Assembly: GCA_016713325.1 (NCBI GenBank)
Contig: JADJPJ010000089.1
Span: 310,001-374,000 of the forward strand
DNA from: Candidatus Flexifilum affinis
GTDB lineage: Bacteria; Chloroflexota; Anaerolineae; Aggregatilineales; Phototrophicaceae
Length of the DNA stretch: 64,000 nucleotides
Direction of reading: 5' to 3'
In this document: positions 33,889 through 41,526 of the stretch, piece after piece
Numbering within the stretch: position 1 is the stretch's first letter
Layout of the letters: every line of letters begins with the position of its first letter
The notes under the pieces: generated by a model
What the model was told of the DNA's origin: nothing
Database searches by the model: none
The model's input: the letters and a program-made list of their open reading frames with translations, nothing else
Made by a program: the position numbers and the translations under genes

Positions 33889-35133
33889 CTACCCGGGTGA
33901 GGCGGCCGGTGCGACAGGACTCTTCTTCGGCGTTCGAAGGAAGAAGGCAAACATGGATACCGCAAACAGCCCCATGACGCCCCAGAAGAGGAAGGGCGCG
34001 CTGAACCCGACGGTCGTCAGACTGTTGCCAATGGCGGGAGAGAAGGTTCCGCCCAGGTTGCGGATCATGTTGGCAAAGCCGATGGCCGTCCCGGTATAGA
34101 GCTGGCTCACACCGTCGACTTCGAGCACACTGGCGTTGAGGATGGCCATGAACGAGTCGAAGACAAAACCAGTCGCGCCAATCACCAGTACCACCATGGT
34201 GCCGTCGACGAACCCAAGCGACGTAATGCCCGCCGTGAGCATGAGTGCACCGGCGATCAGAAAGCCACGCCGCAGCCGCAGGCGGTCGGAGAGGATGGAC
34301 AGCGGAATCACGGCGATCAGGCTGGTCAGGAAGAAGGCCGCCAGAGCACGGTCGGCATCCAGCGGTTCCCAACCGATCGCCTTAAGATAAGTCGGAAGGT
34401 AACCGGTGAATCCCTGAATGCAGGCATGGATTCCCATCCCGCCGAGGCCAAGAATCCACACGTTGCGCAGTCGCATGATCGCTGCCAGTCGACCCCCAAA
34501 TGAGACATGGGGCAGGCTGCCCGAGCGCTGCTGCGCCTCCGGCGGGTGGACGATCACCCAGACCAGGCTGACCAGTATCGCGATGACGCCGTAGAAGACC
34601 AGTACCTGCCTCCAACCGCCCAGCGCCGGGAGAATGACGCTGGTGCTGAGCAGAGGTCCGAGCGTCAGGCCGGCGGCGAACCCGGCGGAGATCACCCCGC
34701 TGGCCATGCCAAGCTGGTTGGCGGGGAACCACTGGCTGGCGACCTTGAACAGCATCACCGGGATGATCGCCTGGAAGATGCCGTAGGCCAGCGCCGTCAG
34801 CAGTAGCGTCGGCAGATCGACCGCGAAGCCGCGTATCAGCCCGAACAGCCCTGTGAGGAGGCAGGCCACCACCAGAGTTCGGCGCGTTCCGAAGCGATCG
34901 CCCAGGGTGCCGCCGACCAGCGCGAAGAAGATCCCGGTGAAGGAAACCATCCCCCAGACCATGCCGATCTCGACCAGCGTGAGGTCCAGGTCCGCGCCAA
35001 TCGTGGCGAACAGTGGCGGAAGGGACATGTTGGGCAGTGTAAGGACGAGCAGCGGCGTCATGGCGCACAGAGCGAGCATGACCCACCGGTAGGCGGGGCT
35101 GGACTGCTTTGAAGCGAACCGGGTGAACGCCAT
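33889..35133 (-). CDS. MFS transporter, 12-TM
   Basis: A 414-residue major facilitator with 12 hydrophobic segments. Motif A reads GGTLGDRFGTRRTLV between helices 2 and 3 and its second-half copy LSILSDRLRLRRGFLIAG. FVDGTMVVLVIGATGFVFDSF lies near helix 10. The pattern resembles cyanate/nitrate or hexuronate transporters (CynX, NNP), but no substrate motif is decisive. The start ATG at 35133 follows AGAGG; an ATG 60 bases earlier is open but gives a hydrophilic arginine-rich leader. It is a single gene with 155 bases to the BON gene region beyond and 117 to the kinase upstream. Confidence 0.85.
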   Translation of the reverse strand: MAFTRFASKQSSPAYRWVMLALCAMTPLLVLTLPNMSLPPLFATIGADLDLTLVEIGMVWGMVSFTGIFFALVGGTLGDRFGTRRTLVVACLLTGLFGLIRGFAVDLPTLLLTALAYGIFQAIIPVMLFKVASQWFPANQLGMASGVISAGFAAGLTLGPLLSTSVILPALGGWRQVLVFYGVIAILVSLVWVIVHPPEAQQRSGSLPHVSFGGRLAAIMRLRNVWILGLGGMGIHACIQGFTGYLPTYLKAIGWEPLDADRALAAFFLTSLIAVIPLSILSDRLRLRRGFLIAGALMLTAGITSLGFVDGTMVVLVIGATGFVFDSFMAILNASVLEVDGVSQLYTGTAIGFANMIRNLGGTFSPAIGNSLTTVGFSAPFLFWGVMGLFAVSMFAFFLRTPKKSPVAPAASPG

Positions 35134-35250
35134 CAATGAACCTCTGGAGCGCGTGATGCGAGGAATTCTACCGCAGTCCAGAGGGTGGACCACTACACCA
35201 TTTACGACCAGGACTGAAATGGTATCACCAGGTGGAATCCCGCACTCCGG

Positions 35251-37428
35251 TTATTCCGGACTGGTCACCGCCGAGGGAGGGGCTTTCAGGTAGGGGAGGC
35301 GAACCGAAAATGTCGAACCGGCGCCGACGAGGCTATCCACGTGGATCGATCCGCCATGTAGAGCCAGAGCGTCGCGCACCATGGCCAATCCAAGGCCCGC
35401 GCCGCCAATGCTGCCGACGTTTGAGGCCCGGTAGAAGTTCTCGAAGATTAACTCCAGCTCATGTGCCGGGATGCCGATGCCAAAATCCTGAACCACGATG
35501 GTGGCCGCGTCGTCACCGCCATTCACCTGAACGCCGATGGTGCCGCCGTTGGGCGAAAACTTCACGGCGTTGCTCAGCAGATTGACGATCACCTGAAGGA
35601 GGAGATTGCGATCCAGAATGACCTGCCGACTCACGCCATGATAGGTGCACTCGATTCTGTGATTCGGCGCAGAGATCTGTATCTCGTCGGCCAGGCTTCG
35701 ACAAACCGCCTGAAGGTCGATTGACTCGGCGATCATGGTGACTTTGCCGCTCTCGACGGCGCGAATGCTCAGCATTTTGTCCAGCAGGCGGACCATGTGA
35801 TTGACCTGGTCGACGATCTGATCCAGCTTTCGGTCGCGACTCTCGTCGGTCATGCGCGATCCGTAGCGGCGGATTGCTTCGACCGAGAGGTTGATGATCG
35901 AGAGCGGCGTGCGAATCTCGTGGGACATGTTGGTCACGAACAGCTCGCGCATGCGATTGAGTTGAAGTTCCTTATCCAGCGCCCGGGTCAAGTAGGCTTC
36001 TGCGCGCTTGCGCTGGGTTGCATCTCGAAAAGAGGCGATCAATCCGCGGAAGCGGCTCGCCTGGTCGTAAATCGGGTACGTGATGGAATCGGCGTGAATA
36101 GTCGTCCCATCGACGGTGTTGAGACGGTTTTCTCCGCGCCAGCTCCCTGGAATCCCTTCGATGATCGCGACTCGCCCCGCAACGGTGGACTGATCGGGTT
36201 CGATCTCCCGGTACACGTTTTGCCACCAGTGGATGTCCAGGCATTCGCTGGCTTCGGTCGCGGCTTCTTCATTGCGGAGAATGCCAGGCCCGCCCAGCCA
36301 GTTGGCGACCGCATAACCGGACACTTTGCCTGCGACGAGATTTTCGAAGCCGATATAGGATGTGACGTCGACCCCCTCTATAGGTTCGAGCTGGTTGACG
36401 ACAATCACCGCAATTCCGGCGTTCAGCGCCTTGCGCAGCGCCAGCTTGACGTCATCAATGGCGATCGTCGACAGAGCAATGGCGTCGACTCCCTCGGCAA
36501 TATAGTCTTCGATGATGGCGATCTGACCTGAGAGATCTTCGGGCGTGAATGGGGAGCGGGTCACGATGTTAACATTCAGCCCGTGCTGCATCGCATCCTG
36601 TGCGGCCTTCTGGAAATACTCGGTCGCGGTACGATAGACGCCGGTATCCCCCATCTGAATCCAGCCGATGACGATGCGCTCTGGTAGTTTTCTCTCGGCC
36701 TTGAGCATGTCCCAATCAATCGGCTCCAGCGAAAGAGTGGGGTAGAACGAATCGACATTCTGCCTGTAGACTGTGCGCGGCCGAATGTCAAAGGATGCTG
36801 GCACGGGATGACCCAGCGCGTGCATGATCGCGAATTTCGCCCCGTACCATCCCCACTCGGCAAATCCGTGATGGGTCTCCGCCACAAGTTCGCCGGCGCG
36901 AATACGCTCGACGGATTCTGGCGTGACATCGTTGGAGAAGATCCGTACTTCGTTCTGGCGCCGCGCCTGTTTCACGGCTGCGAGTGCGCCCAGCGCCATT
37001 TCACTGGAGGCAGCCCAGATCACGTCGAGCGCGCCTGGAGGGTTGATGCGCAGAAGGTCCCTGGTGATGTTGTAAGCAACCTCGCGGTCCCAGTTCGCGG
37101 CCTCCACGCTGATGATCTTCACGGCGGGGAAGCGATCGAGCACCTCTCGAAAACCGCCCAGGCGCGCGGCGGAGAAAAAGCTGCTGGCGCCGGCCCATTC
37201 GGTGATCTGGTTCAGCAGGGGAAGGTCTTCGCCAAACCAGATGGCGGACAGCGGCTGGCCGACGATATCCTGCCCCACGAGTTTCTTGCAGGCCTCGTTG
37301 GCATAGACAATTTGAAACGTGGCGTCCGTGGTCAGAATTGCATCAATGGAGTTATCGACGATGTAGCTGAAAATGCGAGGCTCATCGTCGTCCTGGGCAT
37401 GCGATGCGGGAAGGTAATACGGCGGCAC
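35251..37428 (-). CDS. Mosaic histidine kinase: PAS domain split by a permuted periplasmic-binding-like domain
   Basis: A 725-residue protein without signal peptide or membrane segment. Residues 15-83 are the first half of a PAS domain (DAILTTDATFQIVYANEACK, QPLSAIWFGEDLPLLNQITE). Residues 84-240 are the C-terminal part of a sugar-binding-protein (Peripla_BP_4) fold, starting AARLGGFREVLDRF. Residues 250-429 are its N-terminal part, ending GRVAIIEGIPGS, which normally precedes residue 84. Residues 430-475 complete the PAS (WRGENRLNTVDGTTIHADSI, LIASFRDATQRKRAEA). HisKA (FVTNMSHEIRTPLSI, His 503) and HATPase (FENFYRASNVGSIGGAGLGLAMV) follow. No receiver domain or partner gene is near. The start is GTG at 37428. 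Likely a soluble sensor of a sugar-like ligand. Confidence 0.8.
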   Translation of the reverse strand: MPPYYLPASHAQDDDEPRIFSYIVDNSIDAILTTDATFQIVYANEACKKLVGQDIVGQPLSAIWFGEDLPLLNQITEWAGASSFFSAARLGGFREVLDRFPAVKIISVEAANWDREVAYNITRDLLRINPPGALDVIWAASSEMALGALAAVKQARRQNEVRIFSNDVTPESVERIRAGELVAETHHGFAEWGWYGAKFAIMHALGHPVPASFDIRPRTVYRQNVDSFYPTLSLEPIDWDMLKAERKLPERIVIGWIQMGDTGVYRTATEYFQKAAQDAMQHGLNVNIVTRSPFTPEDLSGQIAIIEDYIAEGVDAIALSTIAIDDVKLALRKALNAGIAVIVVNQLEPIEGVDVTSYIGFENLVAGKVSGYAVANWLGGPGILRNEEAATEASECLDIHWWQNVYREIEPDQSTVAGRVAIIEGIPGSWRGENRLNTVDGTTIHADSITYPIYDQASRFRGLIASFRDATQRKRAEAYLTRALDKELQLNRMRELFVTNMSHEIRTPLSIINLSVEAIRRYGSRMTDESRDRKLDQIVDQVNHMVRLLDKMLSIRAVESGKVTMIAESIDLQAVCRSLADEIQISAPNHRIECTYHGVSRQVILDRNLLLQVIVNLLSNAVKFSPNGGTIGVQVNGGDDAATIVVQDFGIGIPAHELELIFENFYRASNVGSIGGAGLGLAMVRDALALHGGSIHVDSLVGAGSTFSVRLPYLKAPPSAVTSPE

Positions 37429-37598
37429 GATTGCTTTCTCACTTCGTCAGGCAACTCCTGACACCTCTATCATACCCCAATGTGGTTCAACTGAGAGTTT
37501 ACGTATACGGGCAGGGACATTGGGCGAATTGCGTTTGTTCGCAATGGGTTTGGTCGGCTGCGCGCAGAGGTCAGGGACGGGGATAACGCGTCGTAGAG

Positions 37599-37712
37599 CG
37601 GTTCTTTTTTGCCCTTTGCATTGCTGCGGCACAAAAACGCCCCTTCGTAGGGACATGCTCTCTCGGCCGGTCTGCGGCAAAAATGCCGTCCCTCGCCGAA
37701 TATCTTCGCCTA
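37599..37712. repeat. Degenerate relative of the 16.3-kb MITE
   Basis: Shares with the element at 16245-16382 the stretch GCGGCACAAAAACGC, then CTTCGTAGGGACA, an ATGCCGTCCCT block and the closing GCCGAATAT, in the same order. The inverted ends are eroded and no CTAG pair remains on both sides, though CTAG occurs at 37710-37713. As at the 16-kb copy, the end coincides with the stop codon of the adjoining minus-strand gene (aldehyde dehydrogenase). Occupies much of the 281-base gap. Confidence 0.65.
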
Positions 37713-39107
37713 GCGAGTGACGGTGCGCAGGTGGAACGATTTGGGCCGGGTGAAGCTCTCGTAGCCCAGCACCGACAGTGTACAGCCGCGTCCGCTGTCC
37801 TTGACGCCCGTCCAGGCGAGTTCGGGATCGAGGTAGTCGCAGCGGTTCATGAACCACGTTCCGGTGTCGACCTGATCGCCGATCTGCATGGCCGCCTCGA
37901 CATCCTGCGTCCAGATCGACGCCGTCAGTCCGTAGCGGCTGTCGTTCATCAGAGCGATGGCTTCGGCATCGTCCTTCACCTTCATGATGCCGAACACCGG
38001 GCCGAAGCTTTCCTCGGCCATCACTTCCATGTCATGATCGACGTCGACCAGGATCTGGGGCGCGAGATAGGGCGTGCCTTCGCGATCGGCCGGGAACAGC
38101 GCCGGGTCGATCAAAGCTCTGGCTCCCTGGCTGACCGCCGCGCGAATTTGCCGGCGGACGTTCTCGGCCGATCGGGTGCGCACAACAGGACCGAGTGTCG
38201 TCGCCGGGTCCATCGGGTTTCCGAGGACGTACTGCCTGGTCACTTCGACTGCGCCCTCGAGGAAGGTATCGTAGACATCCTGATGCACGTATACGCGCTG
38301 GATGCCGCAGCACGACTGCCCGCTGTTGAAGAGCGCGCCGTCCACCACGTTCTCGATGGCATGGGCCATGTCCACATCGGGGCGGATATAGGTCGGGTCG
38401 TTGCCGCCCAGTTCCATGCCCGTGCCGATGAAGCGCTGACTCGCCGCCGCCTGAATGGCGTGGCCGCCGTCAACTGAGCCGGTGAAGGCCACAAAGTCGA
38501 TGCGGGGGTCGCCGATCAGGCGCGCTACGTCGTCGTGGGTCATGTGCAGGTGCTGCATCACCCCTTCAGGCAGCCCGGCTGCTCGCAGCGCCTCGGTGTA
38601 GCGCTCGGCGACGAGCGGCGTCTGGTCGGAGTGCTTGAGGATGACGCTGTTGCCGGCCATCAGCGCCGGCACAATCGCGTTGACCGAGGTCAGATAGGGA
38701 TAGTTCCAGGGCGCGAGCACCAGGATGACGCCCAGCGGCTCACGCCGGATGAAGCGTTGGAAGCCGTCTTTGGGCTGCGCTGGGAGATCTGCCAGCGCCT
38801 GAGGGGCGATTGACGCCATATGACGCGCGCGCTCCTGAAAGCCCCTCTTGATCTCGAAGGGGCTATAGCGGATCGGGCGGCCCATTTGCATGGTGATCTC
38901 GGTCGCGATGTCGTCGACGTGGTCGAGCATGTACTGCACCATGCGTTCGCAGACGGCGGCGCGCTCGGCGAGAGCGGTCTGCTTCCAGGCGCGCTGGCCC
39001 TCGACCGCACGGCTCAGGGCAGCGTCGATCTGCCGGGCGTCAGCCAGCGGCCGTTCAACATAGATCGATCCGTCGACAGGCGAAATTGTGGTTTGCAGGG
39101 ATACCAT
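37710..39107 (-). CDS. NAD(P)-dependent aldehyde dehydrogenase
   Basis: A 465-residue ALDH. Visible are LVLAPWNYPYLTSVNAIVPAL (cofactor site), IDFVAFTGSVDGG (Rossmann turn), the catalytic Glu in GMELGGNDPTYI, the catalytic Cys in FNSGQSCCGIQRVYV, and EESFGPVFGIMKV near the end. The type is close to succinate-semialdehyde or gamma-glutamyl-aminoaldehyde dehydrogenases. It is the last gene of an operon with a glutamine-synthetase-like protein and an SDR (6 and 43 base gaps), consistent with the PuuA-PuuC logic of glutamylating an amine and oxidising the resulting aldehyde. Its stop codon lies at the boundary of a repeat element. Confidence 0.9.
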   Translation of the reverse strand: MVSLQTTISPVDGSIYVERPLADARQIDAALSRAVEGQRAWKQTALAERAAVCERMVQYMLDHVDDIATEITMQMGRPIRYSPFEIKRGFQERARHMASIAPQALADLPAQPKDGFQRFIRREPLGVILVLAPWNYPYLTSVNAIVPALMAGNSVILKHSDQTPLVAERYTEALRAAGLPEGVMQHLHMTHDDVARLIGDPRIDFVAFTGSVDGGHAIQAAASQRFIGTGMELGGNDPTYIRPDVDMAHAIENVVDGALFNSGQSCCGIQRVYVHQDVYDTFLEGAVEVTRQYVLGNPMDPATTLGPVVRTRSAENVRRQIRAAVSQGARALIDPALFPADREGTPYLAPQILVDVDHDMEVMAEESFGPVFGIMKVKDDAEAIALMNDSRYGLTASIWTQDVEAAMQIGDQVDTGTWFMNRCDYLDPELAWTGVKDSGRGCTLSVLGYESFTRPKSFHLRTVTR

Positions 39108-39113
39108 CGCGCG

Positions 39114-39887
39114 TCACTCTGGCGTGGTATAGGCGGACGTAATGCCGCCGTCGACCAGGAAGTTCGTGCCTGTCACGAACGAAGCTTCGTCCGATGCCAG
39201 AAATAACGCTGCGTTGGCGATTTCCGACGCCTCGCCAAAGCGTCCCATCGGGATATGAACCAGCCGCCGCTGCTTCTTGGCGTCGGTGTTCAGATACTTC
39301 ATCAGCAGTTCGGTGCGGAGTGGGCCGGGGCACAGGGCGTTGACGCGGATGTTCTCACGTGCGTGGATGGCGGCCAGCTCGCGGGTCATCGACAGGACCG
39401 CGCCCTTGCTGGCGGTGTAGGCCAACTGCGGCGTGGCCGCGCCCAGGGTGGCGACGAACGAGGCGGTGTTGATGACGCTGCCGCCGCCGGCCCGACGAAT
39501 CGCCGGGATCCCGTACTTGCAGCCCAGGAACACACCTTTGACGTTGATCTGCATGGTCAGATCCCAGACTTCTTCGCTGGTCTTGACGGCGTCATCATCG
39601 TCGGCATGGCTGATGCCTGCGTTGTTGAAGAGCACGTTGAGCAGGCCGTAGGTTGACTCGGCCGCCTGAACCATGCGCTCGCAGTCGGCCGCTTTGGAGA
39701 CGTCGGCGCGAACGAAGACCGCTTTGCCTCCCTGCGCTTCAATCTCCTGGACGGTCTTCTGGCCGGCTGCCTCATTGATATCCACGGCGACGACGGCCGC
39801 GCCTTCTTTGGAGAAGAGCAGGGCGGTGTGATATCCAATTCCGCTGCCTGCCCCGGTGATCAGTGCAACTTTGTTTTGCAGACGCAT
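39114..39887 (-). CDS. Short-chain dehydrogenase/reductase
   Basis: A 257-residue classical SDR. Cofactor motif LITGAGSGIGYHTALLF, the NNAG motif in LFNNAGISHADDDD, the catalytic Ser in GSVINTASFVATLG and YxxxK in YTASKGAVL are all present; the C-terminal FVTGTNFLVDGGITSAY is standard. The Asp in VAVDINEA after strand 2 indicates NAD rather than NADP preference. It is the middle gene of the glutamine-synthetase-like/SDR/aldehyde dehydrogenase operon and may oxidise an alcohol or amino-alcohol intermediate of that path. Exact substrate unknown. Confidence 0.92.
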   Translation of the reverse strand: MRLQNKVALITGAGSGIGYHTALLFSKEGAAVVAVDINEAAGQKTVQEIEAQGGKAVFVRADVSKAADCERMVQAAESTYGLLNVLFNNAGISHADDDDAVKTSEEVWDLTMQINVKGVFLGCKYGIPAIRRAGGGSVINTASFVATLGAATPQLAYTASKGAVLSMTRELAAIHARENIRVNALCPGPLRTELLMKYLNTDAKKQRRLVHIPMGRFGEASEIANAALFLASDEASFVTGTNFLVDGGITSAYTTPE

Positions 39888-39930
39888 TCTCTATATCCTC
39901 TCGGTGATGGCGCTCATGGGTTACGTTGAA

Positions 39931-41325
39931 TCAAATCTGCTCAAAATAGCGTTTGCGTTCCCAGTCGGTGACCCAGCGATGGAAGGCGCTCACTTCGTCC
40001 CGGTAGAAGTGCGTATAGTGCTCGACGACTTCCGGCCCGAATGCGGATTTGGCGAAGGCGCTGTTGGCGAACAAATCCACCGCGTGCTCCAGGGTATAAG
40101 GCACGCGCGGCAGGGTCTGCGCGGAATAAATGTCGCCTTCAAAGATGTCTGGCGGCTCGATCTTGTTGGCAATTCCATCAAGTCCCGAGGCCAGCGCGGC
40201 GGCATACGCCAGGTAGGGGTTGCAATCAGCGCCGGGGATGCGGCACTCTATGCGCAGGCTGGGTCCCTTGCCGACGACGCGGAAACCGGCGGTACGGTTG
40301 TCGTAGCTCCAGGCGATGCGCGTCGGCGCCCAGGAGAAATCGACATAGCGTTTGTAGGAGTTGATGGTCGGCGCATAGAAGACCATCACGTCGGGGACAT
40401 GGGCCATCCAGCCGCCCAGGAACCAGCGGAAAATATCCGAGCCTTTGGTGGGGCCCAGCGGCTTCTCGCCGACAAAGGCGTTGGCCGGGCCTTTCTTCTC
40501 GTCCACCCACAGGCTCAGGTGAATGTGCGAGCTGGACCCGGCAGTGGCGTCGGGGGTGGGTTTGGCCATGAAACTGACGCTGAGCCCCAGCGACTCGGCC
40601 AGTTCCTTCAGGCACTGCTTGAAGACGACGTGTCGGTCGGCCATGGCCAGCGCTTCGGCATAGCGCACGTTGACCTCATGCTGGCCGTGACCCCACTCGC
40701 CTTTGGAGTTCTCGACCGGGACGCCGGAGTACTTGAGATGGCGGCGCGCTTCCGCGGTGAATTTCTCTTCACGCATCCCCTGGAGCATGTGGTAGTCTTC
40801 GATGTACCAGCCCATCGGCTGAAGGTGGGTGTAATCTTTCTCCGCCGCCTGACGATAAGAATCTTCGTAAACGTAGTATTCAAGTTCCGAAGCGGCCATC
40901 ACCTGATAGCTCTGGCTCGTGGCAAGGTCGATCTGCTTGCGCAGGATTGAACGGGGCGCTACGCCGATGTGGTCATGGGTGTACTCGTCATTGACGTCGC
41001 AGATCACCATGGCCGACTTGTTCAGCCAGGTGGCAACGCGCAGGGTGTTTAGGTCCGGCACAAGGTGAAAGTCGCCGTAGCCGCGCTCCCAGTTGGAGAA
41101 GGCATAGCCGCGGATGGGCTCCATTTCCATGTTGGTGGTCATCAGATAGTCGCAGGCGTGAGTGCCGCTGGCGGCGATCTCCTGAACGAAGAACTCGGCA
41201 TCGACGCGCTTGCCCATGAGACGCCCATAGTGGTCGGTGAAGCCCAGGACGACCGTTTCAATCTCACGCTGATCGACCAGTTCGGTGAGCATATCGAGCG
41301 TCAGCATGCCATGAATCTTCGTCAT
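39931..41325 (-). CDS. Glutamine-synthetase-family ligase (gamma-glutamylamine synthetase-like)
   Basis: A 464-residue member of the glutamine synthetase superfamily. The N-terminal beta-grasp part includes VVLGFTDHYGRLMGKRVDAE. The catalytic domain has SELEYYVYEDSY (metal Glu), GQHEVNVRYAEAL, ATAGSSSHIHLSLW (ATP/metal His) and RIECRIPGADCNPYLAYAA, where typical enzymes have the RxE(R)RxPD...NPYL motif. The tyrosine adenylylation loop of GlnA type I is not evident. Together with SDR and ALDH downstream, ligation of glutamate to an amine (PuuA/GlnA3-like) rather than ammonia is likely; this is inference. First gene of the operon; AGAGGG ribosome site. Confidence 0.88.
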   Translation of the reverse strand: MTKIHGMLTLDMLTELVDQREIETVVLGFTDHYGRLMGKRVDAEFFVQEIAASGTHACDYLMTTNMEMEPIRGYAFSNWERGYGDFHLVPDLNTLRVATWLNKSAMVICDVNDEYTHDHIGVAPRSILRKQIDLATSQSYQVMAASELEYYVYEDSYRQAAEKDYTHLQPMGWYIEDYHMLQGMREEKFTAEARRHLKYSGVPVENSKGEWGHGQHEVNVRYAEALAMADRHVVFKQCLKELAESLGLSVSFMAKPTPDATAGSSSHIHLSLWVDEKKGPANAFVGEKPLGPTKGSDIFRWFLGGWMAHVPDVMVFYAPTINSYKRYVDFSWAPTRIAWSYDNRTAGFRVVGKGPSLRIECRIPGADCNPYLAYAAALASGLDGIANKIEPPDIFEGDIYSAQTLPRVPYTLEHAVDLFANSAFAKSAFGPEVVEHYTHFYRDEVSAFHRWVTDWERKRYFEQI

Positions 41326-41526
41326 GTGCCCTCTGCTTGTGTGCTGAGTAGATCAGGTTATAGGTCACGGCCGCCTGGCAGACCGCATGTAGTGAGTTGG
41401 TCGAGGATTTTACAGCAAGCGGGAAGAATTTCGAATCGGAAACCGATTGAAATGAATCAATCGCAGAGAGGCGACCCGCCTGAGATCGTGGTAAACGGCG
41501 CTCAGGACAGGCCTCTTCGCAATCGT

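Noticed and set aside
33780..33890. Possible tRNA-like stretch downstream of an MFS gene
   Set aside because: No cloverleaf pairing, anticodon stem or T-loop sequence could be formed on either strand.
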